DNA of 64,000 bases from Psettodes erumei. Taxonomy: Eukaryota; Chordata; Actinopteri; Pleuronectiformes; Psettodidae. Of this stretch, positions 38,603-46,862 are shown in pieces. The DNA is taken from positions 708,501-772,500 of the forward strand of contig JAFBJZ010000672.1 of assembly GCA_016785225.1 (NCBI GenBank), given 5' to 3'. Numbering within the stretch: the stretch's first letter is position 1; each line of letters begins with the position of its first letter. Below the pieces are notes generated by a model. The model searched no databases. It was given only the letters and a program-made list of their open reading frames with translations, and was not told the DNA's origin. Made by a program: the position numbers and the translations under genes.

Positions 38603-38683
38603 CGTATTCCCCGAGGAGTCCCGCGTGTTAATGTTGTTTGATAACTGCTCACTCAGAGCAAAGACGAGGAAACGACGGCTCCT

Positions 38684-39110
38684 TTTATTGACACGTGGGC
38701 ACGTAAAACATTCACAACCATCATCATCCGTCCTGCTCGCACGCTCGTTTAATAAACCGAACCGGACCTGGATCCGGGAATCCAGCGTTTTTAACGCCAG
38801 CCGGTCCTCACAGAAATAGGAGATACCAGCGCGCTAACTCGCGCCTCTTAAATAACCCACTGCTGCCACCAAGTGTTTGAATATTATAACATGTTAATAT
38901 CATGCACGCCTGCATGTGCAGGTGTATAGCAGTGATTGAGCAGCGTTATGATCAGATAATTTAAAAAAACAACCCCTTTTTCTTTTTTTTACAATAAATT
39001 AAATCATATTTCTTTCATTAGACAGCGTTAAAGGAGCAGATCACACATGTTCTGCGTTCCAAAGGTTCCAAAGCGAAACCTCGTCATATATAAAGAGCAC
39101 GATGTCCATG
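38684..39110 (-). other. nicn1: probable nicn1 3' untranslated region with polyadenylation signal
   Basis: Between the nicn1 stop and 38684 no further frame continues. The first canonical AATAAA on the minus strand lies at 38689-38684, which would give a 3' untranslated region of about 430 bases. An earlier non-canonical signal cannot be excluded. Confidence 0.45.
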
Positions 39111-39152
39111 TTACGTCAGAGAGAGCAGGTTGATGTCGTAGCATCCGTCCAC
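39111..39152 (-). CDS. nicn1: nicn1 coding exon 6, C-terminus and stop
   Basis: The last coding exon has 14 codons including TAA. It encodes VDGCYDINLLSLT, against VDGCYDLNLLSYT in mammals. The acceptor is TCTCCGCAG after a T-rich tract. The 3' untranslated region continues toward 38.68 kb. Confidence 0.96.
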   Translation of the reverse strand: MDGCYDINLLSLT

Positions 39153-39997
39153 CTGCGGAGACAAAAAAAACAAACAGATTATATCTCATTTCAGGACCAC
39201 GTGGACAAACTGGATCTGGGCTCGATTCCACAGCTTTAGAACAAAAAGAAAAAGAAAGAGGGAACCGCTCAATAAATAAGAAATAATCTGTTACTTTTCT
39301 TGACTCAGTAGAGAACAAGCTAACCGCTCTTAGCGAGACAGAGCGGCGATCCGTGCGATTTCAGACTCACGTCGAATCGTCCGATGGAGGCCGTGGTCTG
39401 GTTGGTCTGCATCACCTCGGTCAGAGCCCACATCTGCTGGATGCTGGAGGACACGGTCTGCGGGTCCGGGAGGCCCTGGGGAGGGACAACAGGAGTCGGT
39501 CGGGGGAGGACGGTGCGCTGCAGGCGGCTGGGGGGCGGGCTTTTTCTAAATACCGGGGTCGAAAGTTTAATGCCATCTGGGAACCGTTTTGATTAGTGGG
39601 AGTGTTTTAAAACTTGATTTATTCCGTTAACTGTCCGGTTATATTGGCTGGAAAATGTTATTTCCCAACATTAAGGTCTCCGTTCTGTAATCAGCCCCAA
39701 AATGTCCATTTTTTATGAGCTATTTCTGTTTTCTGCTGTGACACGGTGCATTTTTCAACCCAGTGTTTTTTTTTTAATGGCGTATTCAGCCTGAAAAGTA
39801 GGAGAATTAAAGTCATTAATATCACCGGTGATAATCAGTATTTCATAAAAAAAAAACAGGGGTTTATTTAAAAAGTTTGCAGTCGCACAGTTTTCTGCAC
39901 ACCCCCGGGAGTTAATCACCTATTTCTATTCATAATTAATAATCAATCATTTGTTTATGTTCAGTATAAAAGCTGAATCACGCCACCGCCCTGGCAG

Positions 39998-40028
<31 letters not shown>

Positions 40029-40665
40029 AACACAATGTTTACCTCCAGGTCGGGGTGTTGGTCAACCAGGGTCAGGTCAGACAGCCAATCAGAAACCTCC
40101 TTATCTGGGTCCTGGGGGGGGGAGTGTTTGTGATGAACGTTTGTTCACTTTTTATTTTCCCACTTCTTACTGCCAACACTCAGAACAGTAAAAAGACTCA
40201 CCGGCTCTTTGTGGGGGTATATTTTGATGTCTTCGAGGCTGAAGGTGAGCCAGGCGGAGGACGGCTGTCTCAGGATCAGTCGCACGGACACCACGTGATC
40301 CGGCTCCACCTTCATCTGCGCAAACAACAACGGATTTACATCATCGTACGCGGGGAAATGACACGACGCAGCAAAACTCAGGACACGAGGCTCTTCTTTG
40401 GAGCAAGTGTCTTCAATCCGGATCTATTTGCCAAAACCGATCCTGAAAAATTCCAAACTGATCCCTGAAGTCGCTGCCTCCTCCTCCTCCTCCTCCTCCT
40501 CCTCCTCCTCCTCCTCTTCCTCGGTTGGTTCTGTGCACGTGGCTAGTTGCTACTGATGCTAGCTGTTTTCGACTAATCGCCATGACTTGTCGTATCGCCG
40601 CGGTCGTGACGTTATTTAGCGAAACATTATTCATGTCGTATTGCAAAGATTTTGCGAGCCGCCTG

Positions 40666-40701
<36 letters not shown>

Positions 40702-42138
40702 TGCAGTACATGAGTAGAATCAGAAGTTGCCGGGAGCGTCAGCGACTTTGGCTAACTTCCACATTATTGGCAGTTGCAAAACTTCCAAGCAAAGTTTGTG
40801 ATTTCCCGGCCGGCGTGACAAGTGGACAGCTGAGGGAAGAACGATTAGTTTCCCAGAGGTGCATTTTTCACAGAAACAACCAACGCTCTGTGTTTATAAA
40901 GTAATTTTTCATGGCAGCTTGTTTTTGTTTTTTTTCTAGATTCTGAAGGGTTCGGGTCCAAATACAGAGAATCGCTGCATTCAAAATCCCCCTTGGGCTA
41001 AATATGACAAACAATAACCCATAAACAGCGGATAAACATCATTTACCCTATCACGATTACACTTTAAACTGTGTCGGCCGCGCAGCGCCATCTGAAGTAA
41101 ACAAAAGTTAAATCACCATTGGCCATCTGGCTCTGTTTGCAGAGAGAACAAACAAGAAATAAATAGAAGAAATGGAAAATATCTCAATCCGCAGAGTCTC
41201 CATACATCAACATTAGCGGCTAGTCGGCTGACTCGCCTCCAACCTCAGCTGAGAGGGAAAGTAAACGGCCCTGAGAGCTTGGCAGGCTGCGTTAGCTGCC
41301 TGCCCAGTGGGGGGGCGTGTTTGGTTTACTCATCTGAAGTGAAGTTCAGCCGCAGTCCCTTAGAGCAGCGGGTTGTTTACCGGGACGTGAGAGAAGAGGT
41401 TCATCTATACAAATAGGAATCTTACGGGAACGTTTTTGGCCGGGGCGGAACGCAAACTCGCCAAAAACGAAAAGCCGATCTGTCGGACGTTTACGGCTTT
41501 ACGTAGGGCAGCCTACCCGTGTCCTGTGGATGGAGTAGTAGTCTTGGGAGCCGCCCTCCGTGTGCGGGTTCTCCATCAGGGGCAGGTCTCTCAGGGCGGT
41601 GCACCACTTGGCGGGGGCCTCCTGCCCGGGGTCCCTCCTCAACAGACGCACTGTCACGTAGGCCGTGTAGTAGTTCTTAAAGGTGATTTCCTCGATCTGA
41701 AGGGAAAGAATAATGTAGCGATAACCAGTCCCCACGCAACGTTACGTGTTGGGCTGTTATCAGTTTGGACCCATCTTAAGATTAAATTAAATTAAAAAGG
41801 GGTTCCCTCGTGACCTGCTGGAAGAAATTTAAAAATCGGGCGATCACGCCTCCGGACCACACCATTGTTTAAGATACACGGAGTTTGCCAGATCGCAGCA
41901 TTAACATTAAAAGCTAAAGACAGAAGCATGGGGACGCCTGGTGGAGATAACTCCTTCATGCATAAACTGGCTCCCGGCAGACGCCTTTGAAGCTGCGCAG
42001 CTAATGAGGAGTCGCTCTGCATTAAAAAGTGATTTTTAATTAGGACTAAATGCTAAAAAAGTAGGTCAGTGCCCAGAATGTTTGAAGTCTCTCTGAAGAC
42101 CGGAATACAGAGTTATATTTAAACACGTGTTTAGTAAG

Positions 42139-42178
<40 letters not shown>

Positions 42179-42649
42179 CTCTGCTTTATTACACTGGAAG
42201 ACACCAGCAACATGGATGTCAAAAGAAATTAAAGTTGAGAGGGGAAAACGGTACTCTGAGAGTTTATTTTAACGGCGAGCTGCAGGGAGGCCAAGAAAAC
42301 CAAAGTGTGTAAAAGACATTACACACATTTCCTCAGAGACGCACGTTAGGTTCTGTACGTGTTGTTTGAGGAAACATGGACTAAAAAAAAAAAATCAAAT
42401 CATAGCAATTTGTGCAGTGTAATCCTGGCAGATAGTGGAAAACATGAGTTTTTGTATCGGTCAGTGTGCCAGTTTGCGTCAGCTCTTTCTTTGTAAACTT
42501 ACGTTGGCAGGCTTTCCAAAGGGGAGGGCGACGTCCACAACACAAATGCCGGAGTGAGCCGTGTCCGTCTTGGTGTCGCCAATCTGCAGGTAGACCGGAG
42601 GTTTGACCGTGCAGGTCACAGCGCCGGCGTCGTCGCCGCTCCCGCTCAT
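39111..42649 (-). CDS. nicn1: Nicolin-1, tubulin polyglutamylase complex subunit (six coding exons)
   Basis: Joining six exons (42649-42503, 41696-41517, 40315-40202, 40111-40043, 39475-39371, 39152-39111) gives one 218-residue frame; mammalian Nicolin-1 is about 213 residues. Family blocks seen directly are an EITFKNYYTA stretch at the start of exon 2, PAKW with a following PHxE, a RLILRQPS block in exon 3, QQMWALTE in exon 5 and the C-terminal IGRFDVDGCYD. Nicolin-1 is known as a non-catalytic subunit of the TTLL1 tubulin polyglutamylase complex (with TPGS1, TPGS2 and LRRC49), which adds glutamate side chains to tubulin tails in cilia and neurons. Acceptors are AG and donors GT for every intron between coding exons, and all are phase 0. 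No internal stop or frameshift is seen, so the gene looks intact. The start at 42649 aligns with the mammalian N-terminus; an in-frame ATG lies further upstream if a different first exon is used. Confidence 0.97.
39371..39475 (-). CDS. nicn1: nicn1 coding exon 5 (35 codons)
   Basis: It runs from CCCCAG to GAC before GTGAGT. It encodes GLPDPQTVSSSIQQMWALTE and then IGRFD at the end. The GLPDP and QQMWALTE blocks match mammalian Nicolin-1 almost residue for residue. Confidence 0.97.
39999..40024. repeat. (CA)n microsatellite in a nicn1 intron
   Basis: It starts only 18 bases past the donor of coding exon 4. Confidence 0.97.
40043..40111 (-). CDS. nicn1: nicn1 coding exon 4 (23 codons)
   Basis: A small exon of 69 bases between a C-rich acceptor (CCCCCCCAG) and GTAAAC. 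It encodes DPDKEVSDWLSDLTLVDQ and a short acidic end. This linker is poorly conserved in the family, and its tryptophan probably matches the KWLSHP of the mammalian protein. The intron before it is only about 90 bases. Confidence 0.9.
40202..40315 (-). CDS. nicn1: nicn1 coding exon 3 (38 codons)
   Basis: It opens after TTTGCGCAG and ends at CCG before GTGAGT. It encodes MKVEPDHVVSVRLILRQPSS and AWLTFSLEDIKIY, matching the RLILRQPSPLWLSF and EELQIY segments of mammalian Nicolin-1. Phase 0 on both sides. Confidence 0.96.
40478..40516. repeat. (TCC)n microsatellite in a nicn1 intron
   Basis: Thirteen TCC units in the intron between coding exons 2 and 3. Confidence 0.97.
40667..40700. repeat. 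(GT)n microsatellite in a nicn1 intron
   Basis: A pure GT run in the intron between coding exons 2 and 3. Confidence 0.97.
41517..41696 (-). CDS. nicn1: nicn1 coding exon 2 (60 codons)
   Basis: It opens after CTTCAG and ends at CGG before GTAGGC. It holds the most conserved part of the family, EITFKNYYTAYVTVRLLRR, then PAKWCTALRDLPLM and ENPHTEGG. The length is exactly 60 codons. The donor (GTAGGC) is weaker than the others in this gene. Confidence 0.96.
42142..42177. repeat. (GT)n microsatellite in a nicn1 intron
   Basis: A pure GT run in the intron between coding exons 1 and 2. Confidence 0.97.
42503..42649 (-). CDS. nicn1: nicn1 coding exon 1 (49 codons)
   Basis: The exon starts at the ATG at 42649 and ends in AAC before GTAAGT. 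It encodes an acidic-glycine start (MSGSGDD), then a VYLQIGD block matching the VALQVGD of mammalian Nicolin-1, and CVVDVALPFG. Just upstream of the ATG is TTGTTCCCAG followed by GAG, an acceptor-like site, so the 5' leader is probably spliced and this is probably the second exon of the mRNA. Confidence 0.93.
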
Positions 42650-43010
42650 CTCCTGGGAACAAATGAGGCGTGACTCTGGGTTTAAACTACGTGAAAACGG
42701 GTTAAAGTGAATGTGCAAAGTTGCAAGTGCACTTTTTTGCACACACCGTTGTGTGTGTTTGTGTGTTCTTGTGCGTCTGGCCTTTCTTTTAGGCCACGGT
42801 CCACTCTTCCTGGTTGCACAGCTACATTTTGACGTAACGTTTTGCTCAAAACACGTATTTTCCTTATTCTCACGTCACTTGAGCGTCGTTAATTCTGGAG
42901 AACGCCCTTCGAGCTCGCTTTAAATCTCAGTTAAACACCCGGATGTACCTGCATGACGTTCCAGCGCGACGCGTTATCCTTATTTTTCAACCGTCAGTTT
43001 TGAAGCTGCA

Positions 43011-43018
43011 TGACGTCA
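43011..43018. promoter_or_regulatory. CRE palindrome TGACGTCA
   Basis: A perfect eight-base CREB/ATF site in the CpG island, about 60 bases upstream of the rival nicn1 first exon that ends at 42949. Confidence 0.5.
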
Positions 43019-43320
43019 GCGTGCAAACGGTCACGGACGCGCGCTCCTCCTCCGCCGCCGCCAGCACCGCGGACAGCGACACGCGGGCCGCAGACCGCGG
43101 GCCCTCCGTCAGGGTTTAACCGAGCAGCGACGTGTCGCGTCTCGCTCATCAAACGGGACATCTCGGTGTGTCGCGATGCCGCACGTCATCCGTGCGATCG
43201 GACGACGGTTAGCGCGGAAGCTAACGGCGCGGCAGCGGCGAGCAGACGAGCCCGGCGGCTCCCGGTGAAACGAGGCTCCGGTACATCCAGAACGTGACTC
43301 CGCGCCGGGTCGGTACTTGC

Positions 43321-43400
43321 CTTTCTGTGCCGGGGAGGAGGCGCCGTCAGTCGAAGTCCAGCACAGGCGGAGCAGTCGAGCTAAAAACGCTGCGAGATTT
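43321..43400 (-). other. nicn1: candidate non-coding first exon of nicn1 with a GC donor
   Basis: Read on the minus strand, this CpG-rich stretch ends in AAAG followed by GCAAGT. That fits the strong consensus of the rare GC-AG intron class. The exon would lie just downstream of the X-box at 43444-43457 and splice to the acceptor 3 bases before the ATG at 42649. A rival first exon ends at 42949, at CAG before GTACAT. It would add an in-frame ATG-CAG and two or three extra residues to the N-terminus. Confidence 0.4.
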
Positions 43401-43443
43401 CGCAGATTTCTGTTGACACGCTAACGGGGCTCGCTGCCTGCCC

Positions 43444-43457
43444 GTAACCACGGCAAC
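43444..43457. promoter_or_regulatory. RFX X-box (GTAACCACGGCAAC)
   Basis: The 14 bases match the X-box consensus GTNRCC-N2-RGYAAC at every fixed position. RFX factors use this site to control genes of cilia. Its place upstream of a gene for a tubulin polyglutamylase subunit fits that role. Confidence 0.65.
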
Positions 43458-45203
43458 GGCGAGCGTCTTAAAGGGCCAGCAACACTCCGAGCGGCTGCTT
43501 CCTTTAATTCCTCTCGGCGCGTCAGCGTCACTTCCTGCTTCGGAGCGCGGAGGATCAAAAGCTTCATATTAATCCTGTTTGTGACGTGAAATAGATCACA
43601 ATCCTGCCCCTCTGGAGAGGTTTATGAATGTTCTTTTTTATTTTTTATATATCAGGATTACATTCAAAACAAATCCCTCAACCTGGTCATGCTCATATTA
43701 ATCCCTCTGAGCCTTGTTATGTTTGTTTTATTTTTAATCAGTCACTTGAATAACCATTCATGAAATGAAATCCAACATTATCTCATTCTAAACTGTTGTT
43801 AGTGAGATAGATCTACCCACCATATTTGTTGAAATTTTCATATAAAATTATTTTATTTAGTTAATGCGTGCAGGCTTTCAGAAGCATCAATGCATTATTA
43901 CAATAAACAGCCAGCAGAGGACAGGCTTACTCCATGTAAAGGCCCTCCACCACAGTACGCGAGAAGGTGACGTGTTAAAATTTAAAGGCCTCTCCTCCAC
44001 GAGGCTCTTTCACATCTCCACACCCCTTCGCGAAAAACATCCTGTCGCCGAACACATGATAGATGCTCATCCCCACCAGGCACAATCTCCCATCAAAATG
44101 AGATTCAGGTGTGCAGCCTCGGTATCGAGGTGAGACAGCACCTCCGCGGCTTTATCAGTCAGCGGCAGGAATCAGGTGGTGCGCTGCCGCGGCCTCGTAA
44201 TGATACCCCGCAAAACTGAAACAAGCTTTTCCAGACTGTTTCCTATCAATTCTGAGCACAGTGTGTCACCTGTTGTTCCACATGCAGTACATTGTGTGTG
44301 TGTGTGTGTGGGCAGTTATGGGCTGTTTTAATAATCCCGAAGATCCGTGAAGTTATTCACATCTATTAAAGCAGCAGAGTAAAACTGACTTGAAGATAAA
44401 GACAATAAATCATTCACATACTGATCCACCTACACGTTCACGTAATAATATTTTATCTCTGGATTTTATTTTTTATGTCTTTTATTAATTTTCTTGGCTG
44501 AGCTTAAGCCTCAAGTGTCTCCTCTCTTCTTGACCTCAACTCGAATGCGCCGAAAGATCCTTGACAATTATATTTATGATTTAATAAATATTTATGAGCA
44601 GGTCTTGCAGGAAACCGAGTAGTGGGCAGGTTTCAAACGTAAACTCTCGCCCTTTTATTGTTAGCTGAGAGTTGAAGTGCACGCCCAGGGCTGTAACTCT
44701 GACAAGTAAGTCGGTTCAGGTTAATTGAATTCAATATGTGTTTTGACACAAACAGAACATCAGGTGTCAGATAACTGATCTGGAGTTGCTTCACAGTTAG
44801 CGGGATATCCGGGAAATGACTTGTAAGTGTAAATGTCTTCATGCGGAGCAACTCAGTCTCACGGCACCCGTCACTCAGTTCTTCCTCCTCAGCCTCCTCC
44901 TCTGCGCTGCCATCGCTCCAGCTCTCAACCCACACTCTCCCTCCTCTTCGATCCCCGCCCCCCCCTCGAGATCCAGCACAATGGCATACATTCATCCTTT
45001 CGGTTTATTGTGTTTGAAGCAGGGGAGTAGGGCTTTCCAAAGCCCCCAGATCAGTCAGTGTAGGAAGCTGGCAACGTGGGTCCCACTGCAGAAACAACTC
45101 CCTTCCTCCCAGATGGTCTGCGCAAGCAAGCGTGTAGCTGCAGGGGCTTAGAGGAGGCAGGGGGGGGGAGAGCGAGAGAGATAGGGAAGAATGGAGGGAG
45201 GGG

Positions 45204-45226
45204 GAGAGAGAGAGAGAGAGAGAGAG
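45204..45226. repeat. (GA)n microsatellite
   Basis: A pure GA run inside a G/A-rich stretch. Confidence 0.95.
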
Positions 45227-45576
45227 GGGGAGACGGTGAGAAAATCTCCAACCAATCCAAGTAGCAATGTCCAGTGGGTTTTTATCTCTGAGACCCACAC
45301 CCCTGGCATTCTCTCCATCTCTCTACGCGACCGTCTGTTCGACTCTAATCTTCACTGCCTCCTTCCCCCCTTCTTTTCTTCCCTCCTTCTTTCATTCCTC
45401 CTCCCTTGCCTTTCTTCATTTCCCCTCTCAGTCCGTGTGTCTGTCTGCCAGTTGTCAGTGCCATCTGTCTGGTTCCCCCGCGATAAGAACATGTTTGTTT
45501 GTTTTTTTTTTTAAAGCCAGACAAACCAGGATATAGACCGACATGACAATATTCAATATTCTGCTGCACTGGGAGA

Positions 45577-45578
<2 letters not shown>

Positions 45579-45607
<29 letters not shown>
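45579..45607. repeat. (CT)n microsatellite
   Basis: A CT run with one CCC interruption. Confidence 0.94.
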
Positions 45608-45675
45608 CTTTTTGAACCCATCCCCCCCCGCTGGGTCTCCCAACGAGGGAGGGGGAGAAAATTCATTTGGCCCCG

Positions 45676-45743
45676 TCGATGATATGTTTCTTACATAAGT
45701 GCACCACTGAGGTGTCGCGCTTATGTAAGAAACATGCAATTGA
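45676..45743 (+). ncRNA. near-perfect hairpin, pre-miRNA-like, unassigned
   Basis: The arms 45684-45702 (ATGTTTCTTACATAAGTGC) and 45717-45735 (GCGCTTATGTAAGAAACAT) pair over 19 positions with a single G-T wobble. The loop is 14 bases, with a possible inner ACC/GGT stem. After a two-base mismatch about five more pairs form outside. Total size, about 68 bases, suits a microRNA precursor. I recognise no known microRNA seed. A palindromic repeat or MITE remnant is the alternative. Confidence 0.35.
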
Positions 45744-45802
45744 ATAAAGCCCCGCTGCTTCACCCTTCGAGCAACAGAAAATAACCTTGACAGAGTGAAA
45801 GT

Positions 45803-45828
45803 GAGAGAGAGAGAGAGAGAGAGAGAGA
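45803..45828. repeat. (GA)n microsatellite
   Basis: A pure GA run about 60 bases after the hairpin. Confidence 0.96.
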
Positions 45829-46247
45829 ATGTCTGTCATGGTGAAATTAGAGGAAGACACTTTTTAAAGGTGTCAAAATGCAAAAACTATTTTCAGTATT
45901 TTCCAATTAAGTCGTCAAGACATCCATGGATCCAAATAGTGCGGAGAAATCTGAAAAAGGAGTCTCAGGATTTGCAGGTATAGTATATGTATATATATAT
46001 ATACTCTCTGAGGAAGAATTACATTTAAAAGGAGTCACACTGTTACACATGCGGCGCCGAAGCCCCGAACGATGAGGATACACTAGATAACGCTGTCGGC
46101 CATCTTTGTCCCTGTGAGCCAACATTGCTCCATGTTTGTGCTCGCAGTAAAAAAAAAAAAAATGTTTGTGACTAAAATGATGCGCTCATCATCAGACTGA
46201 GTTACCTCCCACCTGCGCTGTGGCAGCAGGTCATCATGTCTGGCTAC

Positions 46248-46250
<3 letters not shown>

Positions 46251-46279
<29 letters not shown>
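46251..46279. repeat. (CA)n microsatellite
   Basis: A pure CA run. Confidence 0.97.
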
Positions 46280-46825
46280 ACAATTAGATTAGATAACGTG
46301 AATCTTATTGAAGCAAGAAAGTACAGAAACGTAAACGTACGTATTCATGTCATAGCGATACACACCGAACCGGGAAGGGAGACAAACATGTTCCCGGCGG
46401 ACGGAAGACGGTGTGGAGCTTCTGCCGGCCGCTTCTTCATGTCGATGTTTCAGCCACGTCAGAAGAGGTTTGACACTCACGGCTGAGATGTGCCGCGGTT
46501 GAGCGGCGTCATCGAGGAGACACAAGCTGCGTTTATTCAAGTGTTTTGTCCAGGTGGAAAATAACCGCGTTCATGTGTCTGCGCTGCGTTGGCTCTCCGT
46601 TGCCATAAAGGTTCACTCAAAATTGTTATTGATTTTTTTGAGAAATAACGATAGCAGAATGCCATTTTGCTTCAACTTGGGCTGTAATGAGAGGTGCTGT
46701 CACAACAGAAGAAAAAAAAACACACACAATTGTTCTGTTTTCCAGTTGTGAGCAGCCACAAGACAAAATGACAGCTTACAGTCATGCCTGCAGCGCTGCG
46801 ACGCTCACAAGCTGACCTTTGGCAG

Positions 46826-46862
46826 GTGGCATGTTAGCATGCTAATTAGCATTAGCACAAGG
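46826..46862 (+). repeat. short fragment with TTAGCATGCTAA, teleost repeat family
   Basis: GGCATGTTAGCATGCTAATT then AGCATTAGCAC matches the 'gttagcatgctaa' segment of the same family as the copies at 17.8 and 19.2 kb. Confidence 0.38.

Larger units (their letters stand above)
37016..38683. other. intergenic, downstream of nicn1
   Basis: It holds three CA arrays and otherwise unique sequence. I see no exon. Confidence 0.6.
42955..43560 (-). promoter_or_regulatory. nicn1: CpG-island promoter of nicn1 (CRE and X-box)
   Basis: This block is dense in CpG and lacks the microsatellites found on either side. It contains a perfect CRE, TGACGTCA, at 43011-43018 and a perfect RFX X-box at 43444-43457. 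It may also drive a divergent plus-strand transcript, but no plus-strand exon can be supported next to it. Confidence 0.6.

Noticed and set aside
44816..45151. Ser/Pro-rich plus frame and Glu-rich minus frame
   Set aside because: Low complexity on both strands without splice consensus.
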